Below, piece after piece: positions 1-7,066 of a DNA stretch of 20,050 bases. Each line of letters starts with the position of its first letter. Positions within the stretch are counted from its first letter, which is position 1. The notes under the pieces were generated by a model. It was not told where the DNA came from, did no database searches, and saw only the letters and a program-made list of their open reading frames with translations. This DNA comes from Methanosarcina sp. (GTDB taxonomy: Archaea > Halobacteriota > Methanosarcinia > Methanosarcinales > Methanosarcinaceae). The DNA lies in contig DUGS01000103.1 in assembly GCA_013331265.1 (NCBI GenBank), positions 361 through 20,410 of the forward strand. Reading direction: 5' to 3'. The translations under genes and the position numbers were made by a program.

Positions 1-482
1 TGGTTCTGGCTGAGCTGGATGGAGTCACTGAGTGAGTTCCTGTGAATATCTCCACCGCCTGCCCGGACGGCTTTAAGCTCAAATACGCGGGATCCGGGAT
101 GGGTCTTTCGGCTTGTTGCAATAATAAGGTCAGGGTTTTCCTTTCGGCCTGCGCTGACCATAGAGGCTGTTTTCGTGGCAATGGCGCACATGAGGGTGAG
201 GAAAGTCTGGGAGACCCTCCAGAACCTGAACAGGAGTTTAATGTCTCCTTCGGCTTCTATAATTGCATCCCCGGGCTTGAAAGTCTCCCCGTCTTTGAGG
301 TAATTATGGACTTTCAGGCCCTTTCTTTCATAATACTCTGCCAGGTCGCCGGCACATGCACAGGTCCCGTTTTCTCTCGAAATAATCCTCATTTTTCCCC
401 TGCCTTCAAGCCTGAGCAGTTCTGCACTTTCATCCTGATAGGGGCAATCTTCGTAAAAGTAAAACTCAAAAAGGTCTATCAT
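1..482 (-). CDS. modD: ModD/NadC-like quinolinate phosphoribosyltransferase-family protein, 3' part missing
   Basis: The minus strand is open from ATG at 482 to the window edge, giving about 160 N-terminal residues of a protein that is usually about 270-280 aa. The translation begins MIDLFEFYFYEDCPYQDES and contains FWRVSQTF followed by IATKTASMV, then SRKTHPGSR and AGGGDIHRNSLSDS. The RKT, GGG and HR elements are the phosphoribosyl-phosphate and substrate-binding signatures of type II phosphoribosyltransferases (NadC family). The W-R-V and IAT-x-T pattern is closer to the ModD branch, named for its link to molybdate transport genes, than to true NadC, which normally has an R-T pair there. 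The start is supported by a GAGG ribosome site about 6 nt upstream. The true substrate of ModD proteins is unsettled, and NadC (quinolinate to nicotinate mononucleotide) remains possible. Confidence 0.72.
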   Translation of the reverse strand, partial: MIDLFEFYFYEDCPYQDESAELLRLEGRGKMRIISRENGTCACAGDLAEYYERKGLKVHNYLKDGETFKPGDAIIEAEGDIKLLFRFWRVSQTFLTLMCAIATKTASMVSAGRKENPDLIIATSRKTHPGSRVFELKAVRAGGGDIHRNSLSDSIQLSQN

Positions 483-785
483 GGTTTGCCTCAAAAATTA
501 CCTTCATAAATTCCTTATTTTTATGTTTCTATTTTCCTTTGATGCCTTTTTTCCCTTGATGCCGTTTTTTGTATCAATTTCTTTGCTTCCGACCCGTATT
601 CACTTTATTTCTGTTTTTTCCATGCACCTGTATGGGATTTGAATGATATGTTTGAACATACATAACGGTTAATAAAGGTTTTTATAAATTAGATCTATAT
701 ATATTATTTAAAAGTTGTATAAGGCATAGGCTGCGCTCCAGTCCATAATTCTCAAAAAAATAAATACAGGTGTTTTCTTCTCTAT
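483..785. other. A/T-rich intergenic region with a short tandem repeat and a palindrome
   Basis: About 300 bases without a convincing gene. It separates the end of the quinone-reductase-like gene from the start of the ModD-like gene, both on the minus strand, so it should hold the ModD-like promoter. A 17-nt-period repeat of CCTTTGATGCC-T-run type occurs twice at about 536-570. A near-perfect palindrome TATGTT-TG-AACATA lies at 647-660. The T-rich and TATA-like stretches around 670-715 could serve as terminator or promoter elements, but none can be pinned down. Confidence 0.5.
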
Positions 786-1427
786 TTAAAGTTCCAATAT
801 TCTCTTTCTATACTTCTCAAGTTCTTCTGCCCCTTTTTCCTGTTTCATGGCACTGGCCTCGAAGACTATGAAAGAGGGCAGCACTTTCATCCCCATAAAC
901 TCAAAGACGCAGTGGGTTACGGATTCCATATGTTTGTGGATGTCCCCATGCATTCCACCTTCAGAGTACGCTTCTTTCGGAGAGCCTGTAGTAAAGGCGA
1001 GCATTGCCGATTTTCCTTTGAAGAGCCCGGTTTCATAGGCGCTGTTGGTAACGGGATTAAAACCAAACCCCGGAGCCAGGACACGGTCAATCCAGCCTTT
1101 CATAATTGCAGGCATGGCTGTAAAGTAAATGGGAAACTGGAAAATCAGGATGTCAGCCCATTTTACTTTTTCCATCTCCTGTTTTATATCGGGTGCAAAA
1201 GCTCCTGTTTTTGAGGCTTGTATTGCTTCAAAGAAAGGCTTGAAAATGTCCGACTTTTTTCTTTCCGTAAAGTCTCCAACATTGAGCACAGGATTGAAAT
1301 TCATTGCATAAAGGTCAGAGAGCTCTACTTCGTGCCCTTTTTCTTTCAGGGCAGCAAGAGCTGTATCATTTAAGGCAGCGTTAAATGACTTCGGCTCAGG
1401 ATGTGCAAAGACGTAAAGGACTTTCAT
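786..1427 (-). CDS. Flavodoxin-fold NAD(P)H:quinone oxidoreductase (MdaB/NQO-like)
   Basis: This gene encodes 213 aa. It starts MKVLYVFAHPEPKSFNAAL, the FMN/FAD phosphate-binding loop typical of the flavodoxin-like quinone reductase family (Pfam Flavodoxin_2; NQO1, MdaB, KefF). Further family marks are the central FQFPIYFTAMPAIMKGWIDRV segment (F-P-x-Y/W with the following helix) and TTGSPKEAYSEGG, which resembles the T-T-G-G flavin-contact loop. The family carries out two-electron reduction of quinones or related electrophiles with NAD(P)H in the cytoplasm. A GGGGGG ribosome site lies just upstream of ATG 1427. It is 71 nt downstream of the Isf-like gene on the same strand and probably co-transcribed with it and with the broken YgiN-type gene, a pairing reminiscent of E. 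coli mdaB-ygiN. The physiological substrate cannot be read from sequence. Confidence 0.85.
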   Translation of the reverse strand: MKVLYVFAHPEPKSFNAALNDTALAALKEKGHEVELSDLYAMNFNPVLNVGDFTERKKSDIFKPFFEAIQASKTGAFAPDIKQEMEKVKWADILIFQFPIYFTAMPAIMKGWIDRVLAPGFGFNPVTNSAYETGLFKGKSAMLAFTTGSPKEAYSEGGMHGDIHKHMESVTHCVFEFMGMKVLPSFIVFEASAMKQEKGAEELEKYRKRILEL

Positions 1428-1498
1428 TTTATCCCCCCTATTCTATCTATGGAATTAGTTTCCCTGAATAAATAAGTAAGGCTGCCTCTCTCGTTAAG

Positions 1499-2074
1499 TT
1501 ATGGATGGAGCTTTTTCAAAAGCCATGCCATGTTCTGTCCCAGAGTCTGCATGGTCCGGATTCCCTCCTCGTCTTCTTCGACGTTCCCTTCAGCAAGCCC
1601 TATCCCTATGTTCCAGTAACTGGACCCTGGAATAATCATCTGGGAAATAGTGAAGAAATGGTTAATAGAATCAAAAACGTGGATTGATCCGGCTCTCCTT
1701 TCCGCAACAACGGCTGCTCCAACTTTGTACCTGAACATATCGCTATTGACTTTCGCAACAAAGCCCGCCCTATCTATAAGAGCTTTGAGCTCAGGTGTCA
1801 GGTCTGCGAAATACGTTGGTGAAGCAAGGATTATGCCGTCGGCTTCAAGCATTTTTTCAATACATTCGTTGACAATGTCTTTGTCGATTACACACCTTCG
1901 GTCCATGTTTTCAAAACATTTTTCACAGGCTGTGCAGCCGTGGACGCTTTTTCCCCCAACCTGCATGGTCTCGGTTTCTATCCCTTCTTTTTCAAGCTCG
2001 GCAAGGACATGTCTTATGAGGGAGGCTGTATTGCCTTCCTTTCGCGGGCTTCCGTTGAATGCGACAACTTTCAT
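1499..2074 (-). CDS. Iron-sulfur flavoprotein / NADPH-dependent FMN reductase family protein
   Basis: A protein of 191 aa with a flavodoxin-like fold. The N-terminal NGSPRKEGNT is the FMN phosphate-binding loop and LASPTYFADLTPELKALIDR is the second flavin-contact region of the FMN_red/Isf family. Cysteines at 47, 50, 53 and 61 form CX2CX2CX7C, which fits the compact CX2CX2CX4-7C 4Fe-4S motif established for Methanosarcina iron-sulfur flavoprotein (Isf). It therefore probably carries a cluster as well as FMN, and acts in electron transfer or oxygen/peroxide detoxification. The start is supported by GGGAG about 8 nt before ATG 2074. It lies between the broken monooxygenase gene and the quinone reductase on the same strand. 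The assignment to the family is firm; the electron donor and acceptor are unknown. Confidence 0.82.
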   Translation of the reverse strand: MKVVAFNGSPRKEGNTASLIRHVLAELEKEGIETETMQVGGKSVHGCTACEKCFENMDRRCVIDKDIVNECIEKMLEADGIILASPTYFADLTPELKALIDRAGFVAKVNSDMFRYKVGAAVVAERRAGSIHVFDSINHFFTISQMIIPGSSYWNIGIGLAEGNVEEDEEGIRTMQTLGQNMAWLLKKLHP

Positions 2075-2163
2075 TCTGTATCTCCCGTTTACTTCTGATT
2101 CATTCCTTCAAAAAAACGCATATGAAATGAGTGAAAGTAGAATTTGAGGAATGAGAAAATAAA

Positions 2164-2455
2164 TCACAGCTTTTTTCTGTATACATTGATTTCAGCTTCT
2201 TTCTCAAGAAATTCTGAAAGCAAAGGAAATATTTCCTTAAAATGATTGGATTTTAAGTGTTCATCCAGGCTGCTTTCATCTTTCCACTCTTCTCACATAA
2301 TCAGGGTCCCCAAATTCTCCAATTCCTGATACACCCCATATTCTATGCAGCCTTCTTCTTTTAATGTTTCTTCAACAAAGGTTTTTGCACAAGTCCATAA
2401 ATTCCTGAATCTTTTCAGGGTTTACCTTATTTTTTGCAACAACTCTTATTGTCAA
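2164..2455 (-). pseudogene. Degraded antibiotic biosynthesis monooxygenase (YgiN-type) gene: one frameshift and one in-frame TGA
   Basis: Reading the minus strand from TTG 2455 (ribosome site AGGTGGTG 5 nt upstream) gives LTIRVVAKNKVNPEKIQEFM, then a stop. Shifting frame at the five-T run at 2382-2386 (an extra A on the coding strand) resumes as KTFVEETLKEEGCIEYGVYQE. It then hits an in-frame TGA at 2293-2295 and continues EEWKDESSLDEHLKSNHFKE to a stop at 2164-2166. The reassembled product of about 97 aa matches the ABM/YgiN ferredoxin-like family in length and order: N-terminal strand, EEGCIEYGVYQ, E-x-W-x-x-x-x-x-L-x-x-H. In bacteria YgiN is a quinol monooxygenase paired with the quinone reductase MdaB, and here the next-but-one gene is MdaB-like. 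Two independent lesions suggest true decay, though the homopolymer lesion alone could be a sequencing error. Confidence 0.8.
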
Positions 2456-3043
2456 TGAATCACCACCTATTAAGATCTTGATTTTGCTTTGATCGTCACT
2501 TATCGATGGGTAATTTACATTTTTGAAATCCGTTTTTCATTGACGTTAATTTTAAAAACACATTTCATGGTATTTAGAATTTCTTTTAATAATTCGCATA
2601 GCGCTAATCAACCTGTAGTTTTTTTATTTAAGTATTGGCGGAAAGACACCTGAATGGTGAAATGTCACTGTATCTTGCTCTAAATACATTCAGCGTTATT
2701 CTGAAAATGCGATAGTTATTTATGTCATTATGTTTGTTCGAACATAACGCTAGAAGTGTTGAAAGCTGGTGAGCTTGCTTTGGATGTAAAAAGAGTTCAT
2801 TTCTGAAATTATATTGCTTCTGACCTGACATCGTGCGTAAGCATGTAACCTATAGACCCGCAGTTGCGCAGAATAAGTAAAACATTCCGAAACGTCTTAG
2901 TGGTAACTGTTGATGATTTCTTATCCCCATGACTATGGTGGAAATCCCTGGTTATGGTAAAGCTTGATTCTATAGTTTATGGAGCATGGTTCAGATTCAT
3001 TCATTGCAGGTTGCAGATCGTAAAATCGTGGAGATATGTATGT
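2456..3043. other. Long A/T-rich intergenic region upstream of the radical SAM gene
   Basis: Nearly 590 bases between the divergent monooxygenase remnant and the radical SAM gene. It contains an 18-bp palindromic element, TATGTT-TGTTCG-AACATA, at 2729-2746, which resembles the one at 647-660. I see no tRNA or recognisable coding remnant. A 67-codon open stretch on the minus strand (2628-2831) has no ribosome site and no family resemblance. The region probably holds two divergent promoters and a long leader. Confidence 0.45.
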
Positions 3044-4078
3044 ATGAAAAGTATGTATGAAAAATTATTAGAGACAGCTGAGAATGGAGCTCTCACTGAG
3101 TCAATGGCTCTTCAATTGTTAAAGGGAGCCAGGGACCCTCAGAATGCATTGAAGTTGTTTGCTCTTGCCTCAAAGGTAAGGGACAGGACACTTGGCATGG
3201 ATTTTTACTGGACATCAGGTATATCACAGGTAATTCCATGCAGGATCGCTCCTCGTTGCCTGTATTGTACCTTTTATGCAAGGACGGAGTTCCCTCCGGA
3301 AAAATTGGCAAAGACGGCAAAGAAACTGGAAGAACTTGGTCTTAAACAGCTTCACCTGAGCGGAGGGTCGAATCTGCAGGGCTACGATAAGGAGATAATC
3401 GGGATGGTTGAAGCTATAAGGGCGGTCTCTGATATCGATATTGAAGTGAACCTGGGGTGTTCATTCTCTGCAGAAACTGTAAGAAAGCTGAAGGGTATGA
3501 GCATGCTCAGTATTACGAGTTCCCTTGAAACCATCAATGAAGATATCTTTAGCCAGGCAAAACCCGGTGATAGTCTGGATATGAAAAAACGCCTGATGGA
3601 AACATGCGAACGCGAAGGCGTTCCTATCAGGAGTATGATTCTGATAGGTCTTGGTGAATCAGAAGAGGACCGTATAAGACATCTTTTCTATGTGAAACAG
3701 TTCACCCAATTGAGCCATCTTAATTTTTCCCGATTCATGCCATACCCGGATACAGCCTACAAGAACCACCCAAGGTGTTCGCCCTGGGATGTGGCAAGGA
3801 CTGTTGCTGTGGCACGGCTCCTCATGCCGCATGTTCATCTTGGGCTTGCTGCAGGCAATACAATGGATGATATTCCTCTGTGGCTCATGGCCGGTGGGGG
3901 CAATCAGGTTGGTGCTGCCTATGTTTCCAGAATGCCTCCTGAACCTGGGGCAGGAGAACAGGTAATCAAAGTAGATGAGGATGTTTATATCAAGAACCGA
4001 ATGCCTGTGGTAGAGAGGTATCTGGAAGGTATGGGCCGTAAGGTCGTTTTTGAGAGGCAAGTGACCAGGAATCTATGA
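3044..4078 (+). CDS. Radical SAM enzyme, BioB/PylB/HmdB-like, with CX5CX2C cluster motif
   Basis: A protein of 344 aa from ATG 3044. The frame is open to ATG 2954, but those 30 extra residues look unlike the family, and a GTGGAG ribosome site at 3028-3033 favours 3044 (or ATG 3053). The cluster motif is C66-RIAPR-C72-LY-C75, that is CX5CX2C instead of the canonical CX3CX2C. It is followed by the LSGGSNLQG strand (GGE-like SAM contact), GCSFSAETV, a SLETINEDIF segment and GLGESEEDR. The C-terminal third (AAGNTMDDIPLWLMAGGGNQVGA) resembles the BATS region of biotin-synthase, PylB and HmdB-type enzymes. A CX5CX2C motif is described for HmdB of the [Fe]-hydrogenase cofactor pathway, but no hmd gene is seen here. 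The gene is followed after 74 nt by a solute-binding lipoprotein, perhaps co-transcribed. The substrate is unknown. Confidence 0.8.
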   Translation: MKSMYEKLLETAENGALTESMALQLLKGARDPQNALKLFALASKVRDRTLGMDFYWTSGISQVIPCRIAPRCLYCTFYARTEFPPEKLAKTAKKLEELGLKQLHLSGGSNLQGYDKEIIGMVEAIRAVSDIDIEVNLGCSFSAETVRKLKGMSMLSITSSLETINEDIFSQAKPGDSLDMKKRLMETCEREGVPIRSMILIGLGESEEDRIRHLFYVKQFTQLSHLNFSRFMPYPDTAYKNHPRCSPWDVARTVAVARLLMPHVHLGLAAGNTMDDIPLWLMAGGGNQVGAAYVSRMPPEPGAGEQVIKVDEDVYIKNRMPVVERYLEGMGRKVVFERQVTRNL

Positions 4079-4152
4079 AGTTCTGCAAGACCTCATGAAA
4101 ATCTCTTCTGCAAATTGCAACATCAAAACATATATTCAAAGGTGGATTGAAA

Positions 4153-5235
4153 ATGCATAGAAAATTCAAAATCCTTTTCATGGTCATGATGCTGGTGGCC
4201 GCAGTTTTTTTGAGTGGATGCGTGGATGACAACTCAGCAAAGGAAAGTAATCCAGTTTCTAATAATCTCGCAGAAAATACCACTCAAGTGATAACTGATA
4301 TGATGGGAAGGACCGTTGAATTGCCTTCCAATGTCAGTACAGTGGTCACTGTAGGTCCAGTACCTGTCATAAACACCTTCATCGAGGTCATGGGAGAATC
4401 CAGTACTATCGCTAATGGTCTTCCTGAGTCCTTTGTAAAGCAAGGCCGCTGGAAGTATCAGTATGTATTTGCTCCTCAGATAGAAGGGGCGCCAGTTGTA
4501 CAGGATAGCAGTGGTACTGTCAATATAGAATCCCTTTTACAGATCGATCCCGATGTTGTCTTTACAATGGACAAGTCAACAGTGAGCATGCTGGAAGGCA
4601 AGAATATCAACGTTGTCTACCTCCAGTGGACCAATACCACGGATGTAGAACAATTAATGATACTAATGGGTGACATATACAATAACCCTCAGCGTGCGGA
4701 AGAATATAATCAGTACTTTGAATCTAAGATCAGTGAAGTGAATGAGAAAGTAACATCGGTACCTGAGGAAGAGCAGCCAAAGGTGTTGTTTTGTTCACCC
4801 ACGACACTTACAGTACCCCATAAGATATGTGAGTGGTGGACAACTCAGGCAGGAGGCATTGCAGTATCCCAGAATAACAGAACATCAGAAGTCTACACAT
4901 TCGATATGGAACAACTGTTGAAATGGGACCCAGATGTGATAATTACACAGAAGCCATCAGATATAGACTACATATACAACGATACACGTTTCAGTGACAT
5001 CAGTGCAGTGAAGGACCAGCAGGTGTACACAACTCCGGTGGGTGCTCATGTGTGGGGTCACAGAGGTATTGAAACTCCATTGATGGTAGAATGGGCAGCA
5101 TCGAAACTGTATCCTGAAAAGATAACCTATGCAGAGATGTTCAATGATACGGCCAGCTTCTATCAGCAGTTCTTTGACATGAAATTGACTGAGGAACAAA
5201 TAACAGAAATTCTGAATGGAACAGCGGGAACATAA
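4153..5235 (+). CDS. ABC transporter solute-binding lipoprotein (iron-siderophore/cobalamin, BtuF/FepB-like)
   Basis: A 360-aa lipoprotein. ATG 4153 is preceded by AGGTGG at 4140-4145 with a 7-nt spacer; the in-frame TTG at 4147 is too close to that site. The N-terminus has basic residues, a hydrophobic stretch and the lipobox LSGC with Cys23, so it is anchored outside the membrane by lipid. The mature part begins with ITDMMGRTVELPSNVSTVV, the usual opening of Peripla_BP_2 proteins, and later shows IESLLQIDPDVVFT and LLKWDPDVIITQ, the two 'L-x-x-x-x-P-D-V-V' lobes. The family binds ferric siderophores, haem, cobalamin or other metal complexes. No permease or ATPase gene lies in the window, so it would have to share a distant transporter. 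Its neighbour is the CX5CX2C radical SAM enzyme, whose product or metal need might relate to the ligand (inference). Confidence 0.85.
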   Translation: MHRKFKILFMVMMLVAAVFLSGCVDDNSAKESNPVSNNLAENTTQVITDMMGRTVELPSNVSTVVTVGPVPVINTFIEVMGESSTIANGLPESFVKQGRWKYQYVFAPQIEGAPVVQDSSGTVNIESLLQIDPDVVFTMDKSTVSMLEGKNINVVYLQWTNTTDVEQLMILMGDIYNNPQRAEEYNQYFESKISEVNEKVTSVPEEEQPKVLFCSPTTLTVPHKICEWWTTQAGGIAVSQNNRTSEVYTFDMEQLLKWDPDVIITQKPSDIDYIYNDTRFSDISAVKDQQVYTTPVGAHVWGHRGIETPLMVEWAASKLYPEKITYAEMFNDTASFYQQFFDMKLTEEQITEILNGTAGT

Positions 5236-5313
5236 GGTTTCCGCAATCACATTTTAGGATAACCCTGTGTCAATAAATCATCATATATATTCAGATCTTG
5301 ATTCTCCCAGTAT

Positions 5314-5844
5314 TTACAGAATCATTCCCCTATGACCGTACCTGTTGTGGTATACTTTTTCTTTCCTGTACCTGTCCTTAGGTACGGGGTTCTCGGCAGG
5401 GTAGCCAACAGGGACAAGCCCGAGGGGAAATATGTGGTCTGGCAGGCCAAAAGCTTTCCTGAAGCCATCAACTCTGTCCTTCATGGGGTAAATCCCTGTC
5501 CAGACCGCTCCAAGCCCTGCATCATGAGCTGCGAGCAGGATATTCTGAATGGCTGCCGAGCAGTCCTGCACCCAGTACCCAGGCACTTTTTCCAGAGTCG
5601 TATCCCCGCAGACTAGGATTGCTAGAGGAGCTTCCCTGCACATGCCGGCATAAGGGCTGAATGTCGGGATCTCATCGAGAAGTTTGCGGTCGTCGATTAT
5701 TATAAAGACCCAGGTCTGGGCGTTGACAGCCGAGGGTGCGCTCATGGCAGCCCTGAGCAGTTCGGTAACAAGCTCTTCAGGAACTGGTCTGTCAGTATAT
5801 TTTCGAATGCTTCGGCGAGTGTGGATTGCTTCAAGAGTTTCCAT
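5314..5844 (-). CDS. Nitroreductase-family FMN protein
   Basis: A protein of 176 aa from ATG 5844, which has a GGGGG stretch 7 nt upstream. An in-frame ATG at 5862 would add six residues but has a poorer site. The start METLEAIHTRRSIRKYTDRP is the standard nitroreductase opening, with the R-R-S-I-R-x-Y FMN phosphate contacts. AAMSAPSAVNAQTWVF is the second FMN-binding segment, and AAHDAGLGAVWTGIYP followed by PLGLVPVGYPAE is the typical C-terminal G-x-V-P-x-G-Y-P element. Such enzymes use NAD(P)H to reduce nitro compounds, quinones or flavins, usually as dimers. It sits downstream of the Isf-type gene on the same strand, but a strong inverted repeat lies between them, so it may have its own promoter and operator. 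Confidence 0.87.
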   Translation of the reverse strand: METLEAIHTRRSIRKYTDRPVPEELVTELLRAAMSAPSAVNAQTWVFIIIDDRKLLDEIPTFSPYAGMCREAPLAILVCGDTTLEKVPGYWVQDCSAAIQNILLAAHDAGLGAVWTGIYPMKDRVDGFRKAFGLPDHIFPLGLVPVGYPAENPVPKDRYRKEKVYHNRYGHRGMIL

Positions 5845-5877
5845 ATTTGAGCCCCCATTCATTCCGGAAAGATTTGA

Positions 5878-5924
5878 GCGTTGGCGCGAGCATACCCCGT
5901 TGTTTGTATAGGGTACGCCAACGC
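5878..5924. repeat. Interrupted inverted repeat (9 + 5 bp arms) in the nitroreductase leader
   Basis: GCGTTGGCG at 5878-5886 pairs perfectly with CGCCAACGC at 5916-5924. Inside it, TACCC at 5893-5897 pairs with GGGTA at 5911-5915. On the nitroreductase (minus) strand it is preceded by an A/T-rich AAATTAAA box at about 5928-5936, so it would overlap the expected start of transcription. It is followed by no T-run in that direction; on the plus strand it is followed by T-runs. It could be an operator, a leader hairpin or a terminator. Confidence 0.6.
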
Positions 5925-5949
5925 AACTTTAATTTTTTTCTTTATTTTC

Positions 5950-6507
5950 TTATTTGAAGAGGTTAAGGCCTGTGTTTTTAGCTTTCTCCATCAGTTCGGA
6001 ATCGTCCTTTACTTCTCCGGGTGCATGGTATCCAATTCCTACAATCGTGTCCTTTAAGTCCATGCACATGAAGCCGGAAACTTGCCGTCCGAACTCCTCA
6101 TAAACTCCTTTGAAAGCTGCTGCATCAGGTGCTCCCTGAGTTCCTATGATCACTGCTTTTTTCCCGGCAGGGAGCCGGGGAGAGAAGTCGGCGTTTATAA
6201 GGGAGTAGCAGCAGTCAAGGAAGAGCCTCATCTGGCCTGTAAACTGACCAAAGTAAATCGGAGAGCCAAAGACAACTCCATCTGCTGATTTAAGTTCATC
6301 GAATAGTTCCACAAGGTCGTCTTCAAGCTTGCACTTATCATGGCTCTTGCAGTAGCCGCATCCCTGGCAGCCTCTATAGTTCATCTCATTGAGGATAAAA
6401 TTCCGGGTCTCGGCACCTGCCTCTGCTGCGCCTTCGAGTACTTGCTGCACAAGGATATTTGTATTTCCATTCTTTCTGGGGCTTCCAACAATACCTATGG
6501 CTTTCAT
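5950..6507 (-). CDS. Iron-sulfur flavoprotein (Isf family)
   Basis: A protein of 185 aa. GSPRKNGNTN at the N-terminus is the FMN phosphate loop, and FGSPIYFGQFTGQMRLFLD is the second flavin region. Cysteines 47, 50, 53 and 59 form CX2CX2CX5C, the same spacing and positions known for the 4Fe-4S ligands of Methanosarcina thermophila Isf. Isf is a dimeric or tetrameric FMN/4Fe-4S electron carrier that accepts electrons from ferredoxin and can reduce oxygen or peroxide. An AGGTG ribosome site precedes ATG 6507. It is divergent from the HxlR-type regulator across a 159-bp region with repeated AGTAAC boxes, so control by that regulator is likely (inference). The nitroreductase lies downstream. Confidence 0.88.
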   Translation of the reverse strand: MKAIGIVGSPRKNGNTNILVQQVLEGAAEAGAETRNFILNEMNYRGCQGCGYCKSHDKCKLEDDLVELFDELKSADGVVFGSPIYFGQFTGQMRLFLDCCYSLINADFSPRLPAGKKAVIIGTQGAPDAAAFKGVYEEFGRQVSGFMCMDLKDTIVGIGYHAPGEVKDDSELMEKAKNTGLNLFK

Positions 6508-6666
6508 TTTTACACCTTTTATATTTTTATTTGAGCTTCTTTTAGCAAAATAGGGGTTCTTCTGTCAGTAACTTACGTTTATTGATATTTAATTTACAGT
6601 AACTATACTTATATACTATACATACAATCCGGATACTTAGTAACATAAAGGATATAATGAAAGCTT
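6508..6666. promoter_or_regulatory. Divergent promoter region between isf-type gene and hxlR-type gene with repeated AGTAAC boxes
   Basis: The hexamer AGTAAC occurs at 6567-6572, 6598-6603 and 6639-6644, spaced 31 and 41 bp apart, close to three and four helical turns. ACTATAC occurs twice (6602-6608, 6615-6621). TTATATACT at about 6610-6617 suits a TATA box for the plus-strand regulator gene. On the minus strand TTAAATATC at about 6585-6593 could serve the flavoprotein gene. HxlR-type proteins usually bind near their own and the divergent promoter. The assignment as operator is inferred from position and repetition. Confidence 0.5.
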
Positions 6667-7053
6667 ATGGTAATTGAGGCAAAAAACAATAAACAGTATC
6701 AATGTCCTGTTGAAGCGACTCTGGACGTTATAGGCGGCAAATGGAAACCCATAATTCTCTGGCAGCTGAAAGCAGAGAAATTAAGGTTTTCAGGTCTCCA
6801 GCAATGCATGAAGGGGATTTCTCCTAAAATGCTCACAAAGCAGCTCAGGGAACTCGAAGAAGCCGGACTTGTCTTAAGAGAGGTTTATCCTGAAATCCCT
6901 CCAAGAGTTGAATATTCTCTGACAGAATTTGGAAAAACCGTACTCCCTGTCCTGGATGCACTTTGTGAATGGGGAAGCAAATACCTTCAAAGGGAATGTG
7001 CTTTTGATAAAAATGAGGACTTAAAAGCCGCTGAATGCCCCAACTTACAGTAA
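6667..7053 (+). CDS. HxlR-family winged-helix transcriptional regulator
   Basis: A protein of 128 aa matching the whole HxlR/DUF24 family. CPVEATLDVIGGKWKPIILWQL is its diagnostic opening, followed by the recognition helix region ISPKMLTKQLRELEEAGLVLREVY and the wing VEYSLTEFGK. Cys13, just before helix 1, corresponds to the single conserved redox or electrophile-sensing cysteine shown in Bacillus YodB, CatR and HypR, which control quinone reductases and nitroreductases. The surrounding genes here (Isf-type flavoprotein, nitroreductase, quinone reductase) are of the same functional type. The start is ATG 6667; the ribosome site is weak, with AAAGG about 16 nt upstream. It probably represses itself and the divergent flavoprotein gene (inference). 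Confidence 0.88.
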   Translation: MVIEAKNNKQYQCPVEATLDVIGGKWKPIILWQLKAEKLRFSGLQQCMKGISPKMLTKQLRELEEAGLVLREVYPEIPPRVEYSLTEFGKTVLPVLDALCEWGSKYLQRECAFDKNEDLKAAECPNLQ

Positions 7054-7066
7054 CCTGGTATAATCA

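Noticed and set aside
42..509. Plus-strand open frame of 155 codons
   Set aside because: It is the shadow of the ModD-like gene on the minus strand, whose translation has clear family motifs; the plus-strand product has none.
2628..2831. Minus-strand 67-codon open frame
   Set aside because: No ribosome site, no family resemblance, and it lies in an A/T-rich intergenic region.
2954..3043. Possible 30-residue N-terminal extension of the radical SAM protein
   Set aside because: The sequence is unlike the family, and a ribosome site precedes ATG 3044 instead.
3044..4078. Identification as PylB because of the nearby amber codon
   Set aside because: The cluster motif is CX5CX2C, the protein shares only general PylB-like features, and no pylC, pylD, pylS or pylT is in the window.
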